Source: Gnetum montanum
Taxonomy: Eukaryota > Streptophyta > Gnetopsida > Gnetales > Gnetaceae
Assembly (NCBI GenBank): GCA_015680685.1
Contig: MNCI01002923.1
Coordinates: 716,872 to 776,871 of the forward strand
DNA: 60,000 bases
Direction: 5' to 3'
In this document: positions 23,653-35,397 of the stretch, in pieces
Layout of the letters: every line of letters starts with the position of its first letter
Position numbering within the stretch: position 1 is the first letter of the stretch
Program-made: the position numbers and the translations under genes
Notes under the pieces: model-generated
The model's database searches: none
Told to the model about the DNA's origin: nothing
Seen by the model: the letters and a program-made list of their open reading frames with translations, nothing else

Positions 23653-23971
23653 TAATGAGTCATGGTCTATCAGGCCTAGTTATCGGAGCCCTATTATTGG
23701 ATCCCTAATACAAGATATGGTCTGTCAAGCCTAGTTATCAGACCCTCAATATCATAGCCGTAGTGTGGTGATTGTAATTGTACAACATCCTTATTCGAGT
23801 GTGACATACTTGGACATGCACATGATTGGCAATAAAGATCAAGATTACTTCATCATTGTAGCATCCACTTAGCTTAATCATTTATTTAATTGTTATTTGC
23901 TACTTTCCTAGTTAATATCTCTTCACCCTTATCTCCTATTAAACACGGAATAAGTACGACTTAATCACAAG
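23653..23971 (+). mobile_element. 5' LTR of Ath-D, first segment
   Basis: It aligns with 46934 onward. At about 23761 it lacks roughly 145 bases that are present in the 3' LTR (47046-47190), including the TATA box CTATAAATACGAGG. The segment ends at the ACAAG duplicated by the Tat-C insertion. Confidence 0.85.
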
Positions 23972-25524
23972 TGTAATGACAGAAAACATCGGTAGTTGGA
24001 AAATACCAAACGAAAATCTGTGTACACAGTCTTAACCACGGATCCATGAGAGGGCCATGCTGGAGAAAATGAATCCGTGGTGCCCTGAACAGTCTTGTCG
24101 ATCAGATAGGGACTTACTCAATCAGTAAATTGATGAATATTATAGATATTCTGTGAAACAAATTGATTCGATGGATCGTAAAAGGAGTAAAAAATGATGT
24201 AAATAAATTGAAATAACAACAACGTCAATGCGACAAGGAAGATTGGATTTAAGAAAGATGCGCAATTCCAAGATCTATGTTTTGACCCGAAGACTGAGTA
24301 TATTATATACAAAGTTCCAATGGAAAACTCCACTTATCTTGTGCAAAGCATACACAAAATAACAAGAAAACTGTTCAACAAGGAGTACAGAATGAAGCTT
24401 GTTCTACCTCGTAAGCTAAAGATGGGATGCAAGGAAGGTCAATCCTAGGTATCTATCGATCAATTGTTTCTGATCAATAAATCTTGCCAACCACACCAGA
24501 TGATCTCTCGATCTATGATCTGCTCCCTTTGCCTTCGGTAGTCTCTACTCAAAACTACCAATGATCGCCAATGGAGAGAACTATATTTTCACCAAGGACT
24601 GATCGCTCCTGCTTCCAATGCTCAAAAATGTCTTCTGTCTCTGCTAAAAGGTGATAATTGCCAAAAAGTTGAAGATGCTGATGCTTCTTTCTTTGCCAAC
24701 TGGAGTATTTATAAGTTCGGCATCATGTGGAGAAGGCATGGCCCTGATGACGCGTGTTTCAAACCTTCAAAATACCGTTGACTTGGCCAACTTTATGTTG
24801 AAACTGGTTATGTTGCATCACATTTTTGGGAAAAGGGGCAAAGTATGCTGTCAACCACTTTTTCGAAGCCGCCTCATGATTACGCACAATACACTCATCA
24901 GCGTATTGTGCATGTGGATAGCAGGTGTGTATCTAGTACTGCTTTGGCTGGCTTTAGGCTATATTACGGTTGTTTACGCTGCATAGCATGGCGGACCGTA
25001 ATAGAGCATGGAAGTAGTTGATTCAACCTATTTTACACTCATTTACGCCGTGAAGCATAATAGAGCGTAAAAATGGTCAACTGTATAATAAATTATGCTT
25101 TCTCATGCTGCGTAGCGTAATGAGCGTAAAGCAACCAATCTGCAAAGAAGAAATCAATCTGTTGCACTCCCTTAGATTCTGACTTTGACTTCCTCGAAGC
25201 CCATTACGCTGCTCTATGTAATAGAGCGTAAACTCAGCCTTGAACAAAAGACTTAAACTTCGTCAAATTCGCCGAAGTAAGTTACTTTCTGATATCCGGC
25301 TATGTTAAGTAGAGTTACGCTGAGCGACATTATGCTATGTTGTGTAATGTAGCGTAAGGAGAGAAAACAAAGTAAGATTGAAATCTATAAGGAAATTTGA
25401 GACTTGATGCTGCGCACCTCTTTGCCTTGCTTTGCCTTGTTCTTTCTTCTGAATTTTGTCGCGAACTTTCGCCCGAATCGTGAATCTTTGCCTTAGGCCG
25501 ATTTGCAATTTCCATGGTGTTTCA
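23972..25524 (-). mobile_element. 3' LTR of Tat-C
   Basis: 1553 bases, aligned end to end with 40019-41558. It contains a TATA box on the minus strand (AGTATTTATAAG complement at 24704-24715) and, between 24966 and 25370, a set of TTACGCT/AGCGTAA half-sites, for example GTAGCGTAATGAGCGTAAAG. Confidence 0.92.
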
Positions 25525-25537
25525 ATGGCCCCTCTTT
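25525..25537 (-). other. Polypurine tract of Tat-C
   Basis: The minus strand reads AAAGAGGGGCCAT directly before the LTR start TGAAACACC. This is the expected position and composition for the plus-strand primer. Confidence 0.75.
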
Positions 25538-26734
25538 GTTGACGGTTAGAGGGCTTGCCCAAAAGACGTCGACAAAGAATACGAAACACTGGATGGGTAA
25601 AAATACCAACAGCATTCATCAACGGTTACTCAAGTATCTTCCTATCAACGTAGAAGTGCAGAAATGAGGGAAACGAGAGATAAAACGGTATGGGAGGGAA
25701 TTCTTATAGAGGTAGGATGGAACAGGTTTGGAGAAGACTCAAATGAGGTTCGCAGAAGACTCAAATGAGGTTTGAGGAAGACTCAAATGAGGGAGTATAG
25801 TTTTTTCACACATAAGAAATTAGGCTTTCTCCTGCGATTGCGTTTGCATGGAGTTATGCCATCATATTGTAGATGAAGGGGCTTGCATAGATGAATTGTG
25901 TTGCATCTGCATGGCCTGGATGAGTTGTGTTTCATCCATTTTGGCGACCCACGTTTTTTTTTTGCATCCACTAGGCGAGTTGCGTTATGTCGGTTTATGG
26001 ACTTGATTGTAATGTAGATGCGGAAAGTGTATGCTGCGTATTCACATTTTGCATAAGGGGAAACAGATGAGATGGCTAAGAAGGGTAATAAGGGCTAGAG
26101 GTAGGATTATGAGGAAAATAGGGATGCACTCCTGAGTGGACAGGCTAACCTAAGCGGCCATCTCAAAACGTTGTCTGTATTTCACCACTTAGATGAACGC
26201 ACCTTTGAACGACATCCCCGTAGCAAGTAATCTGCAACCAAAGAAGAAACTAGAGGACACCATTGCTTAGTTGAATCACCGGATAGGTTTTCGAAATAAG
26301 TATCGTTTGGGGTGAGACAGAGTGAGTGGGCTGTGAAGGAGGAACCATAACTAGAGGCTAGGACCTTCAATGTTGATGCTTGGCCCAGCATATCGCTACT
26401 AAAGAATATCAGACTCATCGTACCCGACTAGTTGTACAAAGAACCAGCTAAGTGAACCTATGAAGCCAAAGCCTGATAGTGATGATGAGCAGAGATCCCC
26501 AAAGTCGTAGTTGATGAAAACTCCTTTGGGACTACGGACGGTGAAACTAAACTCTCAGAGGTGCCACCGCTGAAATGGGAACAGTGACGAAATCTCCGAG
26601 GGATCAGTAGTATGCCTTTCAGCACATCTGAGGAATTAGCAAAATGCCTATGAGGTAGCGATGCTGGGACTATCCCAGCATCCCACCCCATTCGTTTTGC
26701 AGCCGCATAGAGACGATTACGCTCTCTTGATTCG
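25538..26734. other. Tat-C 3' untranslated region, no gene seen
   Basis: Between the tandem array and the PPT. Some minus-strand ORFs of 60-80 codons exist, but none resembles a known protein. A stretch at 25735-25795 repeats GAAGACTCAAATGAGG three times. Nothing else is recognised. Confidence 0.4.
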
Positions 26735-27355
26735 CATGTTGGCGGTCTGTAGGTCCTAGTTTTAAGTCCTGGTAGACTGCTGTTGCTAGTTTTAAGTCCC
26801 AGCAGACCATGGTCCTAGTTTAAAGTCTGGGCAGACCAAAAATTGCTAGTTTTACATCATGGTGGATGGTGGTAGAGCTGATTTATGATCTCAGCAGACC
26901 GTGTTGTGGATGTCAGTTTCATGTCATGAGCCATTGACAAATCTGTGCTGGTTTCACGTCTCAGTAGATGGCTACTTACCTATGCTAGTTTTATGTCATG
27001 GTGGATAGCCGGTGCCAGTTTAGCGTCATGGCAGATGCATGTAGAAAATGCTAGTTTCATGTCTTGGCGGACCTGTACAACACTACCAATTTTACATCAT
27101 AGCAGACAATTACAACTTGTCAGTTTTACGTCGTGATGGACACATGTAGGAAGTACCATTTTTACGTCGTAGCGGATGATTTTTGCCAGTTTAATGTCGT
27201 GGCGAATGCTTGTTGCCAGTTTAGCATCGTAGCAGACACATGCAGGAAGTGTCATTTTTACGTCGTAGTGGATGATTGTTGCCAGTTTAGCATCATGGCA
27301 GATACTTGTTGCCAGTTTAGTGTCGTAGTGGATGATTATTGCCATGTCTGATGTT
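26735..27355. repeat. Tandem array of TAGTTTTAAGTC / CCAGTTTAGCGTCATGGCAGA units
   Basis: About 620 bases of imperfect 30-40-base units built on (C)TAGTTTTA-GTC-TGG-AGAC or GCCAGTTTA-CGTCGTAGCGGATG. It lies between the integrase end (27372) and the 3' UTR. The core resembles the TAGTTTAAGGCCATTTCGGAC repeats near the antisense genes (4105-4470, 31050-31072, 35585-35715), so one motif family recurs at several places in the element. ORFs with repeated CRKCHFYVV-type peptides are by-products. Confidence 0.75.
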
Positions 27356-27371
27356 AACACTAGATATGTAG

Positions 27372-28526
27372 CTAGTTGTAATACTGCTTCAGATATATGT
27401 GGTTCACAGGGTTCGGTAACTCGTTGCCATTGATATTTGCTAGCTTGAATGCACCATTGCCATACACATCAGCTACCAAGAAAGGGACCTCCTAGTTTGT
27501 AGAGAACTTTCCTACTGGTTCACAAATGGCCTTGAGAACCAAATCTCCCTTCTTGATTGGACGTTGTTGAAGATTATGATGGTGCTTCTGCCTCTGCTTA
27601 TCTTGATACTTTTCGATGGTATCAAGCGTCTGTATTTGCTTCTCCTCTACTGAATCTAAATCCATGATCCGAGACTTGGTGTGTTGAGCTTCATTTATAA
27701 TCATGGAGAGGACCATCTGTAGAGAAGGAACTTGTAATTTGAGGGGCAGCACCGCCTCAGATCCATAGACTAGGCTATAGGGTGTACTATCTATAGCTAT
27801 TTTGCATGTGGTACGATACGTCCATAGCACATAGAGGATCTTTTCATGCCACCGTCTTTTGTTGCTATTGAGCATTTTCTTGAGTAGGTTGATAATGACT
27901 TTATTTGTTGCTTCAGCTTGACCATTCGCTTGTGGGTAATAAGGTGATGAAAAAGATTGTTTGATACCAAGGCTATCACAGAAAGATTTGGTTTCCGTAC
28001 TGCTAAATTGTGGCCCATTATCGGTCACGATAGTCATCAAGAGACCAAATTTGGTTACAATGTTGTCTAGAATGAAATGACAGATCTGTTGAGACATGAT
28101 CTTCTGTAAAGGAATGGCTTCCACCCACTTCATGAAATACTCAGTAGCGGTGATTATGAAGCTATGACTTGCGGAAGATTTCGGTGTGATAGGCTCTATA
28201 ATGTCTAGTCCCCATCGTTGAAAGGGCCATGTTATCTGAGTCGTGTGTAGTTCTGTAGGCGACACGTGTATAAGGTTTGCGTAACACTAGCACGTGTCGC
28301 ATATTTTAACCTTTGTAAGGCAATCTGTTCCCATGTACGGCCAATAATACCTTAAGCGACAGATTTTAGAGGCCATGGCTCATGGCACTAAGTGTCCTCT
28401 GCATAATCCCTCATGAACCTCGCCAACTATACGTTCTGCTTGGTCTTTGTTGACGTAAGTAAGCAGCACTCCATCAAAAGAGCGTCTATAAAGGGTACTA
28501 TCTCCTATGATGATGTACTGCCTAGC
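27372..28526 (-). pseudogene. Tat-C integrase
   Basis: This is the end of pol, stop at 27372-27374. The HHCC zinc-binding segment is readable at 28265-28450 (HEGLCRGH, then CDTC) but interrupted by stops. The catalytic core shows the first Asp in WGLDIIEP (about 28200), the second in TDNGPQF (about 28015) and the Glu in NGQAEATNKV (about 27910), so the DDE triad is present. A C-terminal motif PIKKGDLVLKAI follows; no chromodomain is seen. It would insert the cDNA into the genome. 27492-28265 is open over 257 codons. Confidence 0.88.
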
Positions 28527-29261
28527 TCACTTGCGGATTCTATCTTTTTGCGTGCATGTTAGCTCGTGCGGTGGTTCACCATGCAAGAGGTAAGTTTTAA
28601 TATTTTCGTACCACTCTGGTGTTCTATCCTCGAGCAGTGAAGATATTTGCGCCGCCTGAATGATAGGACTTGTACAATCTATTATTAATGTGGGACAAGT
28701 GCCGAACAGGTGCAATGGCATGTTTAAAGCTAATGTAGCAAGTGCATCGGCTGGCGTGTTGTCGTTTCTAGGCACGTGTTGGGCATCGATCATTGTGAAC
28801 CTCTTCAGAAGATCTTTAGCCATATCGCAGTAGGGCTGTAAATGTGCAGCCTTGCAGGTGTAGACTTCTGTGATTTGATTTATAACAAGCATCGAATCGC
28901 CCCTAATTGCCAAGTGTTGAACATTAAGATCTTTGGCTGTTAATAATCCCCTAAGGAGCCCCTCATACTCTGCCACATTGTTTGTACAAGGGAAGGTCAA
29001 GCAATAAGTGTGAAGATGCACATCCTCATGTGACAACATAATGACTGTGGCAGCACTGCCACCTCTAGTGGTTGAAGCTCCGTCAAAATATAACATTGCT
29101 TCGGGGCCTGTTAGGATAGGGCTTAAACTATGTACATGCTCGTCTAGAAATTTAGGCTCTATAGTTTCCTGACTGTCAATAGGTGATGTTATTAGTTGGT
29201 CAGCTATCGCTTGGCCTTTCATAGAAGATTGACCAATGTAATGCAGATCGAATTCTGCCAT
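28527..29261 (-). pseudogene. Tat-C second (archaeal-like) RNase H domain
   Basis: An open stretch of 244 codons with the catalytic residues of an active RNase H: Asp in LYFDGAST, Glu in NNVAEYEGLLRGL, Asp in IRGDSMLVINQI, Asp in NTPADALATLAL. A second RNase H between the first RNase H and integrase is the hallmark of the Tat/Ogre clade of plant Ty3/gypsy elements. It would remove RNA from the RNA-DNA hybrid. It is continuous with the preceding domain apart from a frame break near 29265. Confidence 0.85.
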
Positions 29262-30839
29262 GATAGCTTTTCAACGTGCTATTTTACTACTTTCATACAG
29301 GTTATGTGTAATGGCCCTAAGGATGTTATTTTTGCAGATAATGTTGACCTGGCTACAGAAGAGATAATGTCTGCACTTCTTGAGCATAAATACTAATGCC
29401 AAACAATTACACTCTACTTCATTATACCTCGTTTCATATGCACATAGAGCATGACTCAAGTAGTAGATGGGTACTTCCGACCCATCATCCCTCTTTTGAC
29501 AGAGTAATGCAGCTAAGGCTACGTCTGATGTTGCAAGGTAAATGTAAAATGGTTGATCCCTTTGCGGTGGAAAAACTGTTGGCAAGCATTGAATCTCTTG
29601 CTTTAAGCTATCAAACGCATGCTAACAGTTGTCTGTCTATTCAAAATTAACCCCCTTTTTAAGCAGATGTTGCATAGGATGTAATTTATCAGTTAATCTT
29701 GAGATGAACCGCCTGATAAATTGTAACCTCCCTTGCAATCCGTGTAATTGGTTAAGATTTGTAGGGGGTGTCAATTCAACAATGGCCTTGACTTTGTCAG
29801 GATCTACTCATATACCAGTTTCCGATACCACAAACCTCAGCATGCATCCAGTTTTGACTCCGAATATACACTTCTTTGGGTTGAGCCAGAGATCGTATTT
29901 AGAGCATATTTTAAGGACTAACTCCAAATCCTCCGAATGAGCCTATGACTTTATAGACTTAACAGCTATATTGTCAACATAATCATTCAGTCTCCCTAAG
30001 AGGTAATCGCTAAAGATATACGTCATAGCTTGTTGATATATAGCTCTGGCATTTTTTAACCCAAAAGGCATCATGGTGTAACAAAAGGTCCCCCAGGGTG
30101 TCACTAATGTCGTTGTCAGCTGCTATTCTGGGTTGATGGGTATTTGATTGTAGCCTGAGAAGCCATCCATGAAGGATAAAAGTGCATGCCCAGCAGTTAT
30201 ATCCATCAATTGGTCGATACTCGTTAGTGGGAAATTATCCTTGATTGTAGCTTTGTTCAAGTCTCGGAAGTCTATGCAGATGTGTATCCCTCCGATATTT
30301 TTAGGAACAACTACAATGTTGGATACCCAGTCTGAGTAATCGACCACGCGAATAAAACCAGCCTGGTACAGTTTAGTGATCTCATCACATACTGCTAGCG
30401 CGACTTCTAGCTTGATTTTTCGTGCTTTCTGTGTAACTTCTTTGATATGGGGATCTAGAATTATGTTGTGTTATATTAACCTTGGGTCTAGTCCTGGGAT
30501 ATCTTCGTATGACCATGCAAACACTATGATGTTGTTCTGGAGGACCTATTTTATGTTGTCATATGCCTTTTGGTCTAGTAAAGAACTAACCTTAAGAGTT
30601 TTAGTCTCACCTTTGTGCATAACCACAGAGACCTCGTTGAGGGGGTCTTTGGTTACATCTCCAGCTTCCAGATCTAGCTTACGCATCGATTGTTTTGACC
30701 AGTCTAGAGATGTTTCCGACGTGGCTATGGTTGCATCATTGAGGGCAAGGTTAGTTTCTACTAACGTGGGATCAAATTGTCTAATGATTTCCCCATGTGG
30801 GCCTATTAAAACTAGGAGCGCAGATAAAGTTTTGTCCAT
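29262..30839 (-). pseudogene. Tat-C pol N-terminus, reverse transcriptase and first RNase H
   Basis: The first Met of the open frame is at 30839. RT spans about 30480-29700: SDWVSNIVVVPKN, CIDFRDLNKAT, GFSGYNQIPI, MMPFGLKNA. The catalytic YxDD box at 29970-29981 reads Tyr-Val-Asp-Asn, so the second Asp is lost. First RNase H at 29600-29290: FYIYLATSDVALAALL, TRYNEVECNCLALV, with the terminal Thr-Asp changed to Lys-Asn. Stops interrupt at several points. In the coding direction it follows the antisense gene rather than protease directly, the place where Ogre elements have an intron. Confidence 0.87.
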
Positions 30840-31328
30840 TTGTCAATTGTCCTACAAAATTGTCAAATACGAAAGTAATTAGAAAGGTGTTAAGTTGGAT
30901 GCGATAAGTATTTAATGAATAATGCTTGGTTTAGTTTAAAAAGAAAAAGGATGTGATGTGACATTGATGAGCGTAAAAAGCTAATTGAATTTTGAATTTT
31001 GTGAATAGCCTGTAATTAATGCGACCTAATTATAAGGAGATAAGATGCAGTAGTTTAAGGTCGTTTCGGACCGTAATGCATGCGATATCTGTTGCAACTA
31101 ATGCCTTGATTTTTGGGTTCCAGCTCATACTGACACCAACATTTGGGCAAGTCTTGCTTAAATCGGGCATCAAGTTAGTTAGTTTTGCATATAAGTAGGC
31201 AGTTTTTATTGAAAACAGGCTGTTGGCTATTGCAAATTTGAATTCTCGGCTGTCACAGAGAGCAAGAGAAAGAGCAAATGATTGCAGTGCATTATTTGTG
31301 AAGGCATGAAGGTGTTAGGACTGCAACA
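30840..31328. other. Divergent spacer between pol and the antisense gene
   Basis: About 490 bases between the pol start (minus strand) and the antisense gene start (plus strand), so a shared upstream region. It includes one TAGTTTAAGGTCGTTTCGGACC unit (31050-31072), the same motif as in the tandem arrays. I see no strong TATA box for the antisense gene; TTTTGCATATAAGTAGGC near 31185-31200 is the best candidate. Confidence 0.45.
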
Positions 31329-34300
31329 ATGGCGTCGAAAGTAAGAGGGAAGAACGCCAAATTGGCAAAAATCGATGAAGTGCAAGGGAGCCTACAACAT
31401 GCTTTGCAAGCCTTGGTCAAAGTGAGAGACGCTATGCCTCTGAACCGGTAGGTCATCCCTCTCTTACTCGTACTGCTTTTGGTGATATGCTTCTTCTTTG
31501 CTATGTTTATTCTTTTTGCATCATCTGCGTAAATTAGAGTTTTAGGTTGTAGACCTCACGTTAAAACAAGGGTTTATACAACAGTATTACATCTATCACC
31601 GTTGTCTGAGACAAACCTTGTACTGTTACAAGGGTTTAGGCGATTTCAGCTGTATGGCTAGAGCGTAATTTTGTAAATTTTCTTATAATTTAAGCATGCA
31701 ATTAGAATCTAGGCGGTAACACGTTTATTTTCTACATAGTATTATGGTGAAACCCGTCCTAATCATCTTGGATATAGTTGGGATTTTATGTTGTATAAAC
31801 CCTATCGTACCCAATGTTCCTCCCCCTCAGACTCATTTGCAGGGGAAGGCTATATGGTTCTGAAAGGGTGCGCTAGAGTTTTTGCAGTTCTTGCTACGTA
31901 ACTATAGTATTATTGTGTGGTTGCATTTGTCGGGGGATGTGGCTGGCGCTATTTTGGAACATCTGTTAGTGGGTTCTATGCAAGGCATCTTGGCTTTCCT
32001 GACAGACGGGGCTATTGATACTGGGTGTCCCCAAGACCGTGAACTTAGCGCCAGAGCATTGAGGCACTTAAGTTGGATTTGGGAAATGGCCAGATTTAGC
32101 TATTATCATGCGTACAATACTTTTTTCATGGCTCATCATGTCTCAACTTATTTTCAGAATCCACCAAGCACAGTGTATTATTCGAGCAGGTAAGTTATTT
32201 TACTAGTGGTATTGTCATTATGTTTCTAATGTCTGAATTCGCAAAGCATAAGATAGTAATGTGTTATATGATACAGGTTATTCATCAACGAAAATGGGTT
32301 AGTAGGCAATAATGATACATTAACTTGGACTAAAGTAGCGATAAAGGAGTTTACATCCACTAGCAACGTACGCGTTGGTGTAATGGGGTAGATGGCCTTC
32401 GACATTCATGAGTATCCCACCCGTTATGCTAATTCTTTCAAAAATTGTCGGAATCTCGGGTGGTTACATGAAGAATGGACTTTGAACCCACCCCTCACCC
32501 TCGTGGACGTGCAAAGGAAGCTTCCTCCATTTCCCTTGCCATTTGGACCTGGTAAAGTTTTGTTGCTGCTAGTAGTTACAGGATATTATATTTTTTTTTG
32601 TTCTAAAATGTTGCGTAACAGTGTTTTCGCTATGTTAACATGTGCCCTTTGTTATCAGTCAAGGAATCTCGAGAGATTGCCATCAAAATTTCCGACCGCG
32701 AGGCGAACACCCTCCTTTTCTGCTATGGCAGCATTAAGGAGGCACAACGCTGACTCAGCCATGTGGTGGCCCTAGTTGCATTGGTCACCAAGCTGCGGGA
32801 AACGAGGCTGATGCATTTATTCCTACTCATGACCCTTGATGTCCCTGCAAGCAAAATGTTAACCCTAGTAAACTCTTTCAGCGAGGGAGCTGAGCATTTT
32901 TGCACGCGCATGAGTCACATGCGTGTAAACTTTGATATCGACGCTCAGCTATTTACTGACCTCTTCGGTGTCCCCTCTGATGGTCTTCCCATAGAGGAAA
33001 AATTGAGAAGGAGTGTCAAATGTTAGGAAGAGCTGGAGGAGTGGCTAGGGACCAAGAAGGAAACTAAGGGGATCCCTTGTGAAAAGATCAAATTAGAGGT
33101 CGCCAAGACTATTTATCCCCTCTTCCAAGCCCAGGCTTTCCCCAAAATACTCTCACAGGTGAAGTTCTTTACTATAGAATAGGCCCGTATCATGTGGGAG
33201 GTGATGGAGGAAGGGACCCAGTTCGACTGGGCAAGCTATTTCACTGAGGGGTTACACACTGAAATGATCAGGCTTCGCCAAAAGCTTGAGTCTCGTTTCA
33301 GTGTGCACTTCTTCTTCTTCATAGCTTGCCTCTGATGTTTTGCCGAATTTTTAGTTGTCCAAAGGAATGGGGTCTAGGTGCATCAAGAGCGAGACTAGCT
33401 ATCCAAACCTTCGATTTCCCATCTCTTTGGCACTACCCAATTGCAGGATCCTCTAGAGGGAATTAGGGAGTCGCTGTCTATAACGACTAGGGATTTGGCA
33501 GTGCCTCGAGTGTGGGGCCCTGACAAAGTAGGTGGGGTGGTTTCCACTTACACCAGTGATGCGTCATGGGGAAAGCGCCTGGCTATAGAGATAGTAGATG
33601 CCCCAGTTTAGCGTAAAAGACCTCACCTAATTGAGGCCCCTGTGGAGCTAGCAAGTGGCATGGGCAGAACTGTACAAGTCAGGGTTCAGCAGAGTAAACC
33701 TCTGCCTGGTAAGTGTAAAGACATAGTGGAATTTATAAAAAATATTGTATTACATAACTTTATTTAGGGTACTTTGAATTATTTAAATGTGTTATGTGGC
33801 ATGAATAGGGAAACCTACGGAGCAGTTGACCCTTGAAATAGGGGTAGTGGTATTATGGCGTGGGGAAGGGGCCCCAGTTTTGGAAGAAGAGGCCTCGGCT
33901 ATTAGAATAAGTGACGCACAGACCCTTATGCATGAGGAGAGAGAGGAGGCGGAAAACGTTGATGCACTCTCCACTGTAACAGGTAGAGGTAATCAGTGTA
34001 TTAGAATTTTTTAAAAAAATTTTGTTAATAACTAGAAATTTTGACTTAATTACACTACAAATGAACGAGGTGCATCCCTGTCCACCGTTGTAAGTAGAGC
34101 GTGGGGGGAATTCCCTGATAAGTTTGCCTTCATGGAAGGCGTTGTCAGCAACATGATCAAGTGTCTCGAGCGCGTCGATCCTGGGGCTAGTATGTTACGG
34201 CTATAGTAGGATTACTTTATTATAAAGTTATAATGTTTTATTTACATTTGATAATATTTGTTATTAGGAGCTCGCCTTCGATGGGACCCTATGGAGCCCA

Positions 34301-35397
34301 TTGACCTAGACACAGTGGAGCTTTCATTAGATGGGACGATCATGCCATGCAACATTTATGAGGAAATGCGTAAATGTGTGTTACGCTCGACCCGCTCCTT
34401 GTGGGAGAGTCAAAACATCAATGAAGACCTCTGGAAGAAGCTACAGAGGTTAGAGAAGGAAAGGATGTCTCTGACTAAAGAGGTTGGAGACTTAAGATCA
34501 CGATGTGAATTCCTACAGGCACGAGGAACAGATGAAGAGGACTGGCATACGGCTATTATTGACTACGCTCGCTACAGGACTGCGATCAGGAATAGCGTGC
34601 AAACCAGTTGCGAATTGGTGAAGCAAAGGATGCAAATAGAGCTCTTGGCCTAGAAGAACTAGAACTAGAAAGACTTTTGCGCAAGTGTCCAAGAGTGGGG
34701 GCAGAAAGAAAAAGATCATAAGCATCTGTATAAGCGAGAAAGTATCGCTTATCATCAACACTATTGAGATTCTACCATTGAAGCTCAGTCCTTGCGGGTA
34801 TTCCTCGATGTCATTGGCGCATCTAAGGCCTTTGAGAAGTTCCAAGAGTAGGTGACGGTAAGCACGTCTCCGGAAAGGGAAATTACTCTTCTCAGAGAAG
34901 AGACTATAGTCCCTACTTTCTTCCCCGAACCACCCTGATGGACTAGTGTGGAGAAAGGGAAGGTGAATGCTGGAACTGATCTGGGGAATGGAGTTTGGTA
35001 TGAGTTGATCGAGGATGAAATTATGCAACGCCTGTGGGTCAGTTTAGATCAGCTTCCCTTTGCTGCAGATGCAGGACCATTGCGAGTAAGTTTAAGTGTT
35101 ATTGAATTTAAATTTTCTGATTTATCCTATCATGGCTTTTGCTTATGTATTTATTGTATATAGGTACAAGGAGTGGATGAAGAAGGTGGACAGGATGAGG
35201 AGCGAGTTCAGGAAGAAGATTGTAATGACGCAAACCGTCCTCTTGTGGAGCCAGTGTTAGTGCAAGAACCCTGTGAGGATGACATTCCTCATGAAGGAAC
35301 ACTCCCTAAAAGGGACGGCCCACTCGAGGATGATTTATTAGGCTTAGAAGCGAACTTAAGCGATATTGGTGACAGTGGTACTAGGGGGGATGCGTAA
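31329..35397 (+). pseudogene. Antisense multi-exon gene of Tat-C: FCP1/NIF-like pseudophosphatase domain, helical domain, coiled coil
   Basis: Exons inferred from GT..AG and reading phase: 31329-31447 (start ATG, MASKVRGKNAKLAK), 31740-32189, 32277-32551, 32659-33708, 33809-33982, a short one near 34070-34190 (uncertain), 34268-35085 and 35164-35397 (stop TAA). The first three junctions keep phase exactly. Exon 2 resembles FCP1/NIF HAD domains: KPVLIILDIVGILC (first catalytic Asp kept, second replaced by Val), GKAIWF, then GALEFLQFLLRNYSIIVWLHLS. Exon 4 has FGVPSDG, LEEWLGT and YPLFQAQAFPKILSQV, then FAEFLVVQ, matching the Tat-A copy. Exon 34268-35085 is a coiled coil starting GARLRWDP (Tat-A: GAKLRWDP). 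Stops at about 31859, 32388, 32752 and 33023, mostly explicable by C-to-T or G-to-A change, break it. Confidence 0.72.

Noticed and set aside
26945-27360. ORFs with repeated CRKCHFYVV or HDAKLATSI peptides
   Set aside because: Produced by the tandem array next to Tat-C integrase; the repeats explain both frames.
30376-30882. 168-codon plus-strand ORF
   Set aside because: It lies opposite the start of Tat-C pol; the minus strand carries recognisable RT sequence.
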